The notes under the pieces were generated by a model. That model made no database searches. It saw only the letters and a program-made list of their open reading frames with translations, and had not been told where the DNA came from. From contig ADNK01000023.1 of assembly GCA_000320545.1 (NCBI GenBank), positions 1 through 64,000 on the forward strand: a DNA stretch of 64,000 nucleotides, given 5' to 3'. This document shows positions 1-9,550 of the stretch, piece by piece; within the stretch, counting starts at the first letter, position 1, and every line of letters starts with the position of its first letter. The position numbers were made by a program, and so were the translations under genes. This DNA comes from Bigelowiella natans CCMP2755 (Eukaryota > Cercozoa > Chlorarachniophyceae).

Positions 1-1
1 C

Positions 2-2098
2 AAACCTAAGAATGCAAAGGAGTTAAAGTCATTCTTGCAGACTGCAGCTTGGATACTACGTAGGTTCTCCCCTACCTACGCTAGGACTGCAGCTGCTTTT
101 ACTACTGCTTACCGGAAGGAGAACTCTGTAGGCCTCAGCTTCGCTAAGGTGTGGGCCAAGGCTGGCCTTGATGCCCACTTCGATAACCTAATAAAGTTAT
201 GCAGCAACACCCTATTGAATGCTAAGCTAGACACTACTAGACCAGCTACCCTATGGACAGACTGGTCTAAGCTAGGTATGGCTGCTGTACTTACCCAAGA
301 CCAGCAGATCATACGGGTGTGGGGCAGGGCCTGCACAGCAGCTGAGGCCAAGTACAGCCCTACAAAAGGAGAGTATAAAGCCATGACTGAGGCGCAGAGG
401 AAACTAAGATACTACCTGCTGTCGGTGCCCAGCTTCACCTTAATGACTGACCACAAGCCCCTCCTAGGCATCGACCGCAAGCTCGAAGCGCCTAACGATG
501 AGTATGCAGCTATGAGGGCGGACACGGAAGAGTTTAGGGACAAGAGGACAGTGGTCTACGCACCAGGAGACAAGCAGCTTGCTGACTATTTCAGCAGGCT
601 GTTCGAAAAGAAAGTCCCTACCCAGGTCACCCCTATGGTTAACGCGATTACCTTCGAGGACGGCGACTTCCTGCCTGAGCCAGAGGAGCTCCAGCACCTT
701 CAAGAACACCTGGATAAATACAAACACAAGCATGAGGTACTTAGTGATAGGATATATGTATACACTAATAATGTTAGGCGTACCTACGTGCCACGGCGGA
801 CCAGGGGAGCCCTTCTCTTTACCGCCCATGGACCTGCACACGTAGGAGAAAACCATATCACTGCTCTACTCTACCATTACTACTGGCCCTACAAGCTAAA
901 AGAGATAAGGACATACCTGCGTGGCTGCAGGTGCTCCAGCTTGAAGGCGGCAGGCGTCGCCACCAAGGAGTCCAGCAAGAGCCGTGCATCTAAGAAAATC
1001 AAAGCAAGGAACTTCTTAGATATCGTGCAAATTGATGTTTATAAGTACGATGGCTATCACTACCTTACCTTCGTTGATGTGGCCACTGGAAAGTGCTGGG
1101 TTAAAAAGATTATCAAGGTCAACGTTGCTAAGAAGAACAAAGGCTTATATAAGCAGAGGCTTACTAACTGCTACCGTACCTGGGAGTCTGAGCTCCAGGC
1201 TATCCCTGATGAAGTTAGCATAAACAAGATACCAAAGAAGTTACATGTGGATAATGAGACCTCTCTTCTACAGCTACCACACCCTAATATTGATGCCTCA
1301 CCTGTATACTATGCCCAGTCCAACTCCAAGGTAGAGCGACTCCACCGCACCTTGGCCAACCTAAGCAGGATAAATAGCACCACACCAGACAAGATACAAG
1401 GGTTAGTAAACGACACCTTCACGTCTGGGGGAGGTATCAAGGATAAGGAGAGGGAAGAAGGCGACGACAACGACGACGATACCGAGAGCGAAGACGAGAA
1501 GGTCCCGTACGATGGCCGAGTTCTAAAGGAAGGACAGTATGTTAGGGCCAAGGTAAATCTGAGATCGAGAAATAAACAAGACCCCTTCTGGGGTGGCGTT
1601 GCAAAGGTTACCGAGAGGAAGGGGAGGAAGCAGTACTACATCTATGATGGGAACAGGGTCACCTTGCGCCACATCAGTCACCTAAAGAATTATGATATCG
1701 GTGAGAAGCTCCTAGAGGATGTTAAAGTAAACCCTACTGTGTGGGAGCGAGCAATGCCTTGTTTAGGACCCCGACCTAAGTTCGATGTGGAATATGGAAA
1801 CAATAAGGTCAGGGTGAACGACGATTGGCGCATGAAGATTGTCTATCTAGGCTACCCTGGATTACGAAATATGGAGAGGGTAGCTATGAAAATAAAGGAC
1901 GGAAAATATCAGCTACTCTACCTAGCTGTTCCCGACTTACCCTTTGAGCACTGGTATAAGGTCCTGGGGGACCTTGATGCAGAGGGCTGGTATGGACACG
2001 AACCTAAGGACGAAGGTGAGTTCTGGGTAAGCGACAAAGGAGATAAGGTTAGAGAGGAATCTATTACCTGGTGGTTGGTGAAGTTCCGAAAGCGATGA
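2..2098 (+). CDS. Retrotransposon pol polyprotein, C-terminal part (RT end, RNase H, integrase)
   Basis: Reading is open from base 2, so the protein starts upstream of the window. The first residues (KPKNAKELKSFLQ, then RRFSPTYA) match the RT thumb/connection of Ty3/gypsy elements. RNase H follows, with acidic residues in TLWTDWSKLG, the Glu after GEYKAM, TDHKPL and LADYFSR. The integrase zinc site reads H-x4-H with a downstream C-x-C instead of the usual C-x2-C. The core shows Asp in IVQIDVYKYDG, Asp in LHVDNET and Glu in NSKVERLHRTL. An acidic linker near 1440-1500 precedes an SH3-like integrase C-terminal fold (PYDGRVLKEGQYVRAK, then HISHLKNYD). About 130 further residues rich in Trp, Tyr and charged residues end the protein and are not recognised. 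Stop TGA at 2096-2098. Confidence 0.9.
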   Translation, partial: KPKNAKELKSFLQTAAWILRRFSPTYARTAAAFTTAYRKENSVGLSFAKVWAKAGLDAHFDNLIKLCSNTLLNAKLDTTRPATLWTDWSKLGMAAVLTQDQQIIRVWGRACTAAEAKYSPTKGEYKAMTEAQRKLRYYLLSVPSFTLMTDHKPLLGIDRKLEAPNDEYAAMRADTEEFRDKRTVVYAPGDKQLADYFSRLFEKKVPTQVTPMVNAITFEDGDFLPEPEELQHLQEHLDKYKHKHEVLSDRIYVYTNNVRRTYVPRRTRGALLFTAHGPAHVGENHITALLYHYYWPYKLKEIRTYLRGCRCSSLKAAGVATKESSKSRASKKIKARNFLDIVQIDVYKYDGYHYLTFVDVATGKCWVKKIIKVNVAKKNKGLYKQRLTNCYRTWESELQAIPDEVSINKIPKKLHVDNETSLLQLPHPNIDASPVYYAQSNSKVERLHRTLANLSRINSTTPDKIQGLVNDTFTSGGGIKDKEREEGDDNDDDTESEDEKVPYDGRVLKEGQYVRAKVNLRSRNKQDPFWGGVAKVTERKGRKQYYIYDGNRVTLRHISHLKNYDIGEKLLEDVKVNPTVWERAMPCLGPRPKFDVEYGNNKVRVNDDWRMKIVYLGYPGLRNMERVAMKIKDGKYQLLYLAVPDLPFEHWYKVLGDLDAEGWYGHEPKDEGEFWVSDKGDKVREESITWWLVKFRKR

Positions 2099-2138
2099 AG
2101 GTCTAAGGGAATAAGGAAGGAAGGAAGGAGCAACGTGA

Positions 2139-2149
2139 CTTGGGGGAGG
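2139..2149 (+). promoter_or_regulatory. Polypurine tract (plus-strand primer site)
   Basis: A G-rich purine run, tgggggagg, sits directly before the TG that opens the LTR. This is the expected place for the primer of plus-strand DNA synthesis. It supports the left LTR border at 2150. Confidence 0.75.
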
Positions 2150-2475
2150 TGTAGCGCGTACCACTACGCGGGCACAAGTCACGTGCGACAACAAAGGGGT
2201 TGTCGCGGATATAGAATATAGATAACGTAGATATTAATACAGCATAGGCACGTGGGTTCCGGCGGGACTCATGGCAGCACACCGGAAGTGTGCTGCCCCA
2301 CGTGCGGCGGCATTCGCGAAAGCTTCGCGAATGATTACGCAGTGCACGATTTAATAAAAATATAATCTTTAATAAAAATAAACACAACTCTTCAAAAGGA
2401 AGCAAACGTGCCTTTCCCCCCCCCTGCCTACTTGTGCACGTAGCGCCTCGGCCTGTGAACACCTTACGCGCAACA
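2150..2475 (+). repeat. 3' long terminal repeat (326 bp)
   Basis: The LTR starts TGTAGCGCGT after the polypurine tract and ends ACGCGCAACA at 2466-2475. These ends are inverted repeats matching at 9 of 10 positions and give the canonical TG...CA termini. Inside are three hairpin-forming inverted repeats (2185-2206, 2249-2304, 2312-2332) and three AATAAA signals at 2353-2382. The borders are inferred from sequence; the matching 5' LTR is outside the window. Confidence 0.8.
2353..2382 (+). terminator. Clustered polyadenylation signals in the LTR
   Basis: AATAAA occurs three times, at 2353, 2371 and 2377, in an A/T-rich stretch within the LTR. This is where an LTR element is expected to specify the 3' end of its RNA. 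Confidence 0.6.
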
Positions 2476-2988
2476 TGCAGGACGAGTGCTGAAGCGCGCG
2501 CGCACTCTGCAAGGTGACCGTTCACCAACATTGGGGGACATGACTGGGATTCTGGAAGCCAAGCCTGGGATCCCGGCATTTAGATAACACATCGAAATTG
2601 TAGGGATTCATTCCACAACAACAAGAGAAATGTCGTGTCGCATGGACACATTCCTCGTACTCGCAGCAGCAGAGCGTTGGGGCTCAGAGGTCTATCAGGG
2701 TTTCCGGAGCGGTTCCAGACCAGATCTGAAGATGCGACATGAAAATGGCTTCGAGGAAGAGGATTTTCGTCGGGCATTTATCCTAATGCGACTACACACG
2801 ATGCACACCCGCTTGTCTGGATCTCTTCTCTCACCTCCGAATCAGAAAGCAGTTGTCACAGTAAAGGCACAGCTTACGAGTATCCGCACTCTGGCTGCCA
2901 GCAGGGGAGAAGAGCCCCTTCCTTCAAGAAGGGGTGTGGAGACCAATTAGTCGTTTCATTTGTGTAAGAATTTTCCCGGAGTATCAAG
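2476..2988. other. Gap between retrotransposon and PP2C gene
   Basis: About 510 bp follow the LTR. A 106-residue open frame (2630-2950, +) has no recognisable domain and lies directly upstream of the PP2C start, so it is more likely leader or promoter DNA. The retrotransposon therefore sits about 0.5 kb upstream of the phosphatase start and could influence its transcription; that is inference. Confidence 0.5.
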
Positions 2989-3434
2989 ATGGGCGCGGCT
3001 TTGCCCCACCCAATTCGTACTAAGTGGATCGAGCGCCATGGCGACCAGAACTACACCGTAGCTTCTGCAGAAATGCAGGTGATGAAGATGCGATTCACCT
3101 TTGTCAATTTGTGTGGGTGGGCGGGTAGGCTTCTACGCATGGCTCCACGTATTCTTTATAGCTCATGATTTCTTGCATTTGCTCTTGTGAATCGGAAGTT
3201 TATCCGATAATATTACATGTGATTTATGAATGGATTCCAATTACTGACAGGGTTGGAGGTCGACCATGGAGGACGCAAAAAGTGTCTGCCTAAAATTAAA
3301 CGATAGGCATAAAGATTTAGCTCTTTTTGGCGTGTACGATGGCCACGGTAAGAAGATTTAACAATTAGCACAACGGCTATTGCATGGGGCAATATGTGCA
3401 TGTCGTTTTCCCTACATAATCATACACTTGAAGA

Positions 3435-3471
<37 letters not shown>

Positions 3472-4966
3472 AATATGCGAATTACATGGATCTGTGTGAT
3501 GTTACATCTGTCATAGCACATTCGTTATTGATTGATTTGTGCACAGCGGGGAGCCAGTGTTCAACGTACTTGGAGAAGGCAGTCCCAGCTGCTGTAGGAA
3601 AGCTTGCTAAACCTACGAAGAAGCACGACCTAATTGATGCGATGCTCGCTGTAGACGGTACTGAATCTTCAATGTTCGGTGTTGAATTCCTATTTCGTCC
3701 TTTTTGACTTGTTTGAAAATCTGGAACGTGCACATCTCTCCCGATTCTGATCGAGCGAGTGAATAATGCAGAAGGCATCTAGAGCCTGAAATATAAATTT
3801 ATCCATATTTACGGTTCTTTGGTAGAAGGGGGGGGAGGGGAAGGGCATTTTCCGCTGTTTGTGTAAAAATGTGGAATACTTCCGTTTTCGTCACTGCCAT
3901 CTCTCACCAATCACTATTATCGTTTTCATATGGATGATCAGAGGAATTTCTGAGCAATCCCCATGCTCGGACGAATGGTTCTACGTGTGTCTTTACGGTA
4001 GTTCTCGATTTAATAGCGGTTTTGGTAGTAGTAGTAGTAGTAGCAGTAGTAGCAGTAGTAACAAAAGTGGCAGCTCAGCGCTCTTGCCGCTCTGTGAAAT
4101 CAAGGACGAGAATGATGATACGTTTTCCCTTCAAGGTCGTACGGCCACGGCGAGCGCATCCACACAAAAGCAGCAAAAGCAGCAGCGTAGACAGTAGTGG
4201 TAGTAATAGCAGCAGCAGTAGCTCTGCATCCGGGCAGCGGGAGAAACCTTCATCCTCGACTGGTCAAAAACTCTTTGAAGTCACGGTGAGCAACATCGGA
4301 GATTCAAGGGCCGTGCTGCTGAGAGCAGGTTGCTATAATGAATTACTGGGATTCCCATCACATTTATCGGCCATGATAAACGAAGATGCTAGATCTTCAT
4401 ATGCGTTGCCGTGCATGATTCAGCTCCCGTCCTTTTCTGTTCGCAATCTCCTCTAACCATACGAGCTGGTTCTTGTCTTCTTCCCGCCCCTCTAGATGGC
4501 CGTTGGAAGCTGCTGACGCGTGATCATAAGCCCTCGAATGCAGAGGAGAAGGAGCGTATAGAAAAGGCGGAGGGCAAGGTAGTAGAAACACTTCTTCTTT
4601 ACGGGTAAAGCATGCGGAAAATCATAATAGAAAGATATAGTTGGTAAAGAAGGGAGGAGGACTGACGGACCTACACACACCTGGACAAATGCACGTAAGT
4701 ATTACTGCTCGCTGATGTTGTTTCTTGCTGCTGTTGCTTCTCTACATGTATCATCTAGGTCGACAACAGCAGGGTAGACGGGCAGGTACCGCTATTTGAC
4801 ACCGCCATTAAAAACCTTGATGATGGTAGCTGATAGCTGATTCTTACGTGGGGGGAAGAAAAGAGATGCGCAGTACATGAATATTCGCATGTATAGACAG
4901 ATAAAGACGTGGGGAACGTAGTCGGCAGCAATGCAGATAGGCATGCATAACACTTTTGTCGCTATT

Positions 4967-4998
<32 letters not shown>

Positions 4999-5735
4999 TG
5001 TCGTCGTCATCATCATTATCATCATTCAGCTGGCCCTGTCGAGGGCAATGGGTGACTGGCATTACAAGCAGAACGGGAAGCTTAAACCGCACGAGCAGAA
5101 AGTAGTTGCAATTCCTGAGATTTCGAGGTATTCTTTGCCTGAGCCCAACTGCAAACATCAGCTGTCGCAGTTCTTATATATTCGCTCAAATTGTTTTGCA
5201 TCCCCTCCCCCCCCTCACTTTTCGCATTATAGGATCCTAGCTGCAGAGGGCGATAGCTTACTTCTGTGCTGCGACGGCATCTTTGAGAAGCTGACAACTG
5301 CGGTAGATTTTTAAAAAGCACGCCCAACTGCATCTCGTAATCGTCACCATCATCATCATCATCCTCATCATCCTCATCACTATCTCAAAATCCGCTTTCG
5401 CTGCCACCGTAGTGTCAATCATCTTCATCACCAAAGTCGTCGTCGTTCGTTCGTGTTGTTGCTCTCCCTCTCTCTCTCTGCTACTCAGGAGGTATGCAGC
5501 TTCGTCCATGAGGACATGGTGGCGAGTGGGAACAAGGAGCCTGCACTGACATTGGCACGGCTACTCGATCTTTCCCTCGATCGTGGGAGCAAAGACAATA
5601 TGACTGCTGTATGCATCACTTTCAAGAATGGCTCGGACTATGGCCAGGTAGGCAACGAGCTCATTCCTGGCCGCTATTTTGAGTACTCCAAGGACGAAAA
5701 GTTTAAAACGGTGCGTAAATATCCACCCTTCTACT

Positions 5736-5816
<81 letters not shown>

Positions 5817-6394
5817 CTTGTTCCCTATCCCTCTCTCCTTTAGTGAGCCTGGTCTAACACGTAGGCTTACCTAAAATTCGCCAAGTCGCATGGATTTGAA
5901 GGAGAAGCGTTGTTCAGCAAGATACCCAAGCAGATGAAACAGAGAGTTGACGTAAGAACCGAACTTTCCGCGTTTGCCTTCTGCATGAGTAGTTGGGAGT
6001 ATTCTGGCGCACCTGTTCTATAGTTTCCTCTTCCTCATCCTCTTCCTCCTCCTCCTTTTCCTCCTCCCCTCTTCTTCCTCCCCGTTTCTCCTCACCCCCC
6101 CCCCTCCTTACATTCTCGATTCCGTTGTTTGCCACTGCTCAATTTTTCGGATGATCTCACAACGGTGGCGCGACATCAGATCTCTCCCCGCGAGCGGGAA
6201 TTCAGCAGCGTATTGTCGCAGCTAAAAGCTTCGGATAGATCACTACTGATGGCGATGGTAATGTTGACTCCAATTAGTTCTTTTGTGACGTGTCCCTCAA
6301 TCATTTGCTTTTTGCTCTGCAGGTCGCTAATACGGGCGAGGAGAAAGCAGCGGACAACGATGGTAGCGAGAATTCAGAAACAGCACCAATATGA
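2989..6394 (+). CDS. PP2C-family protein phosphatase (PPM), 12 exons
   Basis: Metal-dependent Ser/Thr phosphatase. Exons: 2989-3078, 3251-3347, 3547-3657, 3942-4328, 4496-4578, 4759-4785, 5030-5127, 5233-5302, 5489-5710, 5865-5951, 6180-6257, 6323-6394. All borders are GT-AG, phases agree, and the sum of 1422 nt gives 473 residues. The start MGAALPHPIRTKW followed by MQGWRSTMEDA is the classic PP2C N-terminus. Later come FGVYDGHAG, NGSTCVF, NIGDSRAVLL, DGRWKLLTRDHKP, DGQLALSRAMGDWHYK, LLLCCDGIFEK and SKDNMTAVCI, which hold the usual Asp metal ligands. Exon 4 is unusually long. Between GSTCVF and GDSRAV it reads through Val-rich, then basic and Ser-rich sequence encoded by trinucleotide repeats, which could instead be a retained intron. 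The C-terminal 50 or so residues are charged and not recognised. Introns are full of GT, TC and ATC microsatellites. Confidence 0.92.
3436..3470. repeat. (TG)n microsatellite in PP2C intron 2
   Basis: Uninterrupted GT dinucleotides between exons 2 and 3. One of many AC/GT runs in introns, with others near 12676, 13168, 18706, 20850, 21757, 23817, 31512 and 37797. Confidence 0.9.
5741..5816. repeat. (CT)n microsatellite upstream of a PP2C acceptor
   Basis: A near-perfect CT run about 50 bp before the exon at 5865. It extends the pyrimidine-rich zone of that intron. Confidence 0.9.
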
Positions 6395-7291
6395 AAAATC
6401 CTTTCAGGACGTTGTGGGACTGCGTGTATGCCTAGCCGTAGCAGTGGTGACTCAGCATAGCAGTGTACATATTCGGGGATTGCCTACATCAGTCGTTTTT
6501 GTGTGCTGATTGTCGATCTTTTCGTCTACGTAGTAGGTTATTTTATTGTACTTTGCTTCGATTAACGTTGTATCTACTACAAATTGCATTGAGAAGCGCA
6601 TGCAATGATGTGCATCATCACGTACTCCGTGCAAGCTCTGTTTTCAAATTGCAGCTACTATTATTTGTAAGTAGAGCTATAGATATCGGAGGTGCGCCCT
6701 CTCCCTTGTGTCTAGATGCATGTAGTAGCGCTTGCTCTGGGCTAGCTAGTGCTTAGCGCGCGCGTTGTAGCCGCACAGCTTTGCACAGCTCTATTAGGAT
6801 GACTATTGAACGAATTCAATTTCTTAATTACACCCATCTCAAAATATATGTGCGAGACGGATGTAATGAAGTAAGACGACAGATGTAATCAATCAATTTC
6901 TTCATTACACTCATCTCAAAATATAAATGAGAAGGATGTAATGAAGTGATTAAATCTTTTGAATGGTCATCAATATGTACATGCGGCACAGTATCGTAAT
7001 AAATGTGCCACGTGCTGTCTTCCTTGTGAGTTCGCATTCACAGCCGTCAAGATGTACACACATATGGACTAGCGAATTGATAAAGTAGGCACAGCCTACA
7101 TACTCCTTTAGCCCATAGTCCTAAAATGTTATCTAGCACTGCTGGAAGGGGTCAGGCTAGCAGGGCAGTGTGAGTGCGCAGATATGTCATAATACGTATG
7201 ATGAGCATGAGCATGTACGCCTGATCTGATATACGGCGAATTATTGAGCTACTACGCAAGCATGCATCTTGTGTAGACCAATGTGCGTGTT
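6395..7291. other. Tail-to-tail spacer between PP2C and DUF4419 genes
   Basis: The 3' ends of two convergent genes face each other across about 0.9 kb. No gene is visible. The spacer contains two copies of a short imperfect inverted repeat at 6823-6946 (separate entry) and A/T-rich DNA. Confidence 0.6.
6823..6946. repeat. Two tandem copies of an inverted repeat (MITE-like)
   Basis: Copy one has 18-nt arms at 6823-6840 and 6854-6871. Copy two has 18-nt arms at 6900-6917 and 6929-6946. In each, an arm beginning CTTMATTACA faces one ending TGTAATGAAG across an A/T-rich loop of 11-13 nt. The copies are 77 bp apart and clearly related. This may be a relic of a miniature inverted-repeat element or a paired 3'-end structure. 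Confidence 0.65.
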
Positions 7292-9260
7292 CTAATCAAA
7301 CATTTTCTCAACGTCTGCCAGCACCTCAAACGTCCAACCCTTTTCCGCTGCATTCGATTCCATTTTTTGAATGGCCCGTATTCTAGAATAGGAAAGACGA
7401 GGAGGTGTGGTTTCCCCCACTTTCGATCTGTCCTCTACCTTCAAATTGTCAGTGAGCTTTGTTTGATCTTTTCCATCGTTCTGTGTTTGCTCTTTCATCT
7501 CGTTCTTGTCCTCCTCAGGCTCGGTTGACACGGTTGTATGGGGTGTTTTCTGCTCCTCCTCCTCCTCCTCCTCCTTGGGTTTATCATCACCATTCTCCTT
7601 CAGTTTATCACCACCATTCTTCAGGGGTTGCTTGACGTGAGTCACCACCCAGCCCTGCAGCGGGCGAAGATAGCCATCGTCATCCTGCCCAATAGCACTA
7701 ATGCCTGCACAGAAGCGGAGAGGGTATTTTTTAAAGTAATAGTCCCAGGTCACCTTTACGGAAGAGATTGTTGCGGGAAAGTCGCAAGGATTGGGTCCGG
7801 CAGGAATCACATGTTCAATTGTTGGTCGTCCACTACGGTCTCGTGCCCTTGCTGGTAGTTCCATAACTCGTACCTTGGGCTTCGTCGTCCATTTTTTCCA
7901 AGGAGCCATGTATTTATTCACCTTTACTTTGTCTCGCCTCTTCACGTAGGGGTACAGGTTGTTGACCCACCTGATTAAGGAATTATTGCAAGCAAAGACA
8001 TGTTTGTAGTAGTGTAAGGTTGGTTGGCATATTCATGTTGCAATTCGGGAACATCTATGAGGAGTTGTTTAGAAGCTTGTGACCAGCACCATCCCAAGGA
8101 TGATGAGTTTTAAAAAAAAAAGTTAGTTGTGTGTGTACCCGCTTATCCATGGGTGAGAGCCGCTATGCTTTTCTATAGGAAAATGTTTCACCATGTGCGA
8201 CCAGAATGTTTGGTTGACATTGCCTTGAAATGCCTCGACAAATTGGTCGAGGACTGGGAGGAGGTTTGGTAGCCAATATTCTTTGAATTCAGCCGTCATC
8301 AGCTTTCCTAAAGCTTCGGCTCGAGAGCGAAGGCTCCTCCAGTCATCAAGCTTTCCTTCTAATCGCACAGAAGGAATTCCACAAAAGGTTTCCATTGTAA
8401 AATTGAAGTACTTTTTCGTAGCTGCCATCAAAGCGATTTCTGTTTTGATACACACATAAAAACACCATTAGAATCTGTAGTGATCCATAGACTATCATCA
8501 GTAGTGCTGTGTCTTGTGCACAACAAGATTACTCGCACGTTTCATATATGAGATGCGAGAATACCATGAGACACAATGTCGGTTGAAGTAGAGGTCGAAA
8601 ATGGAGAGGCAATAATGGAGTGTGTATCCTTGCCAATGAAGTTCTTTATCTGAGAGCTAAAATCTGGGAAGACGTCTTTCTCCCAATCATCGGGTGATGT
8701 TGCGCCCATAATAAAGTGGTCCACGCGGACCTTCAGTTTCTTCTTGCCTTTAAACTTTACAAGCTTGCTTTTGAGAGCCTCAGAGTTCATTTCGATATGC
8801 TTTGCTAGTCCAAATGAGATGACCGACCAGATATCGTCGGGGCGAAGTGCAAGAGGTAGATGCCTGGCGTATGCATTCAGGCAGGTGGCTATGAAGGCGT
8901 GCTTGCAATAAACACCAGATGTTTTCTGCTTAGAAAAAGAAGACGCCTCGATACAGGCCGATTTTCCGCCGATTAATGCAACAGCAACCTCACATAACTT
9001 TGTGGGTAATGGCGGTAGTTTAAACTTGGAAACTTCTACATTCGCGACCTTGAATACAACCCCGTTTTCAACCTAAGAATAAACTTTTTTTAAAAAATTA
9101 TTTTGAAGTAGATGTCATTCTCTATCAATCACTAACTATAGTTTAGAATTCCCTTTGCCATCCCTCCCCCTTCCCCCCTCCCCTGCACCTTGTTGACTTC
9201 AGTTTTTGCCTCGACTGCGGTTGCTTTACTATCCGTCAGGGTAGCTGTTCCGATCTCCAT
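7292..9260 (-). CDS. DUF4419-domain protein, 4 exons
   Basis: Exons in transcription order: 9260-9189, 9072-8565, 8439-8139, 7970-7292. Borders are GT-AG and the 1560 nt encode 519 residues. The family is recognised from RPDDIWSVISFGLAKHIE, KKKLKVRVDHFIMG, FCGIPSVRLEGKLDDWRSLR, YWLPNLLPVLDQFVEAF and the ISGWVNNLYPYV block, in the order typical of DUF4419 proteins of fungi and protists. The molecular function of DUF4419 is not established, so none is assigned. The first exon encodes 24 residues (MEIGTATLTDS) and sets the start. Residues near 420-480 form an acidic, Glu/Lys-rich stretch (nucleotides about 7450-7600) that looks disordered. The gene is head to head with the P-loop kinase gene, with 290 bp between the start codons. 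Confidence 0.85.
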
Positions 9261-9550
9261 CTTACTCTACTTCCAGCCTGTGCCTTATGTATCGACGCGA
9301 AATTCACGCCAGACAGATGCACCCGTATTGACGAGATCACACCGTCGGGGGGGAGCTCTAGAAACGCCTCGGGCGATGCACGTGTGTGAAGGGGGGATGG
9401 TAAGGAGACTGACTGCTTTGTGTCAGTTATATTTATCTTTCTGTCGGCCCTCGGAGCCGAAAATTCTATTTATTGGGTTCCGAGCCGAGAAGGATTGTAC
9501 GATCTTTCTGGGTTCCGATGTTGCCAGGGCTCACAGCGACCACGTCGACG
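9261..9550. promoter_or_regulatory. Head-to-head promoter interval
   Basis: Only 290 bp separate the ATG of the DUF4419 gene (-) from that of the kinase gene (+). This interval must hold both promoters and both 5' leaders. No TATA box or recognised binding site stands out. Confidence 0.5.

Larger units (their letters stand above)
1..2475 (+). mobile_element. Ty3/gypsy-like LTR retrotransposon, 3' half
   Basis: The window opens inside an LTR retrotransposon. It shows, in order, the end of reverse transcriptase, RNase H, integrase, a polypurine tract and a 3' LTR. The 5' LTR, gag, protease and most of RT lie left of the window, so the target-site duplication cannot be checked. The pol frame has no stop or frameshift over about 2.1 kb, which suggests a young or still intact copy. 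Domain order RT-RNaseH-integrase is that of Ty3/gypsy elements; Ty1/copia elements place integrase before RT. Assignment is from motifs only. Confidence 0.9.

Noticed and set aside
2103-2579. 158-codon open frame on the minus strand across the LTR
   Set aside because: It lies antisense to the LTR and shows no domain; composition is explained by the LTR sequence.
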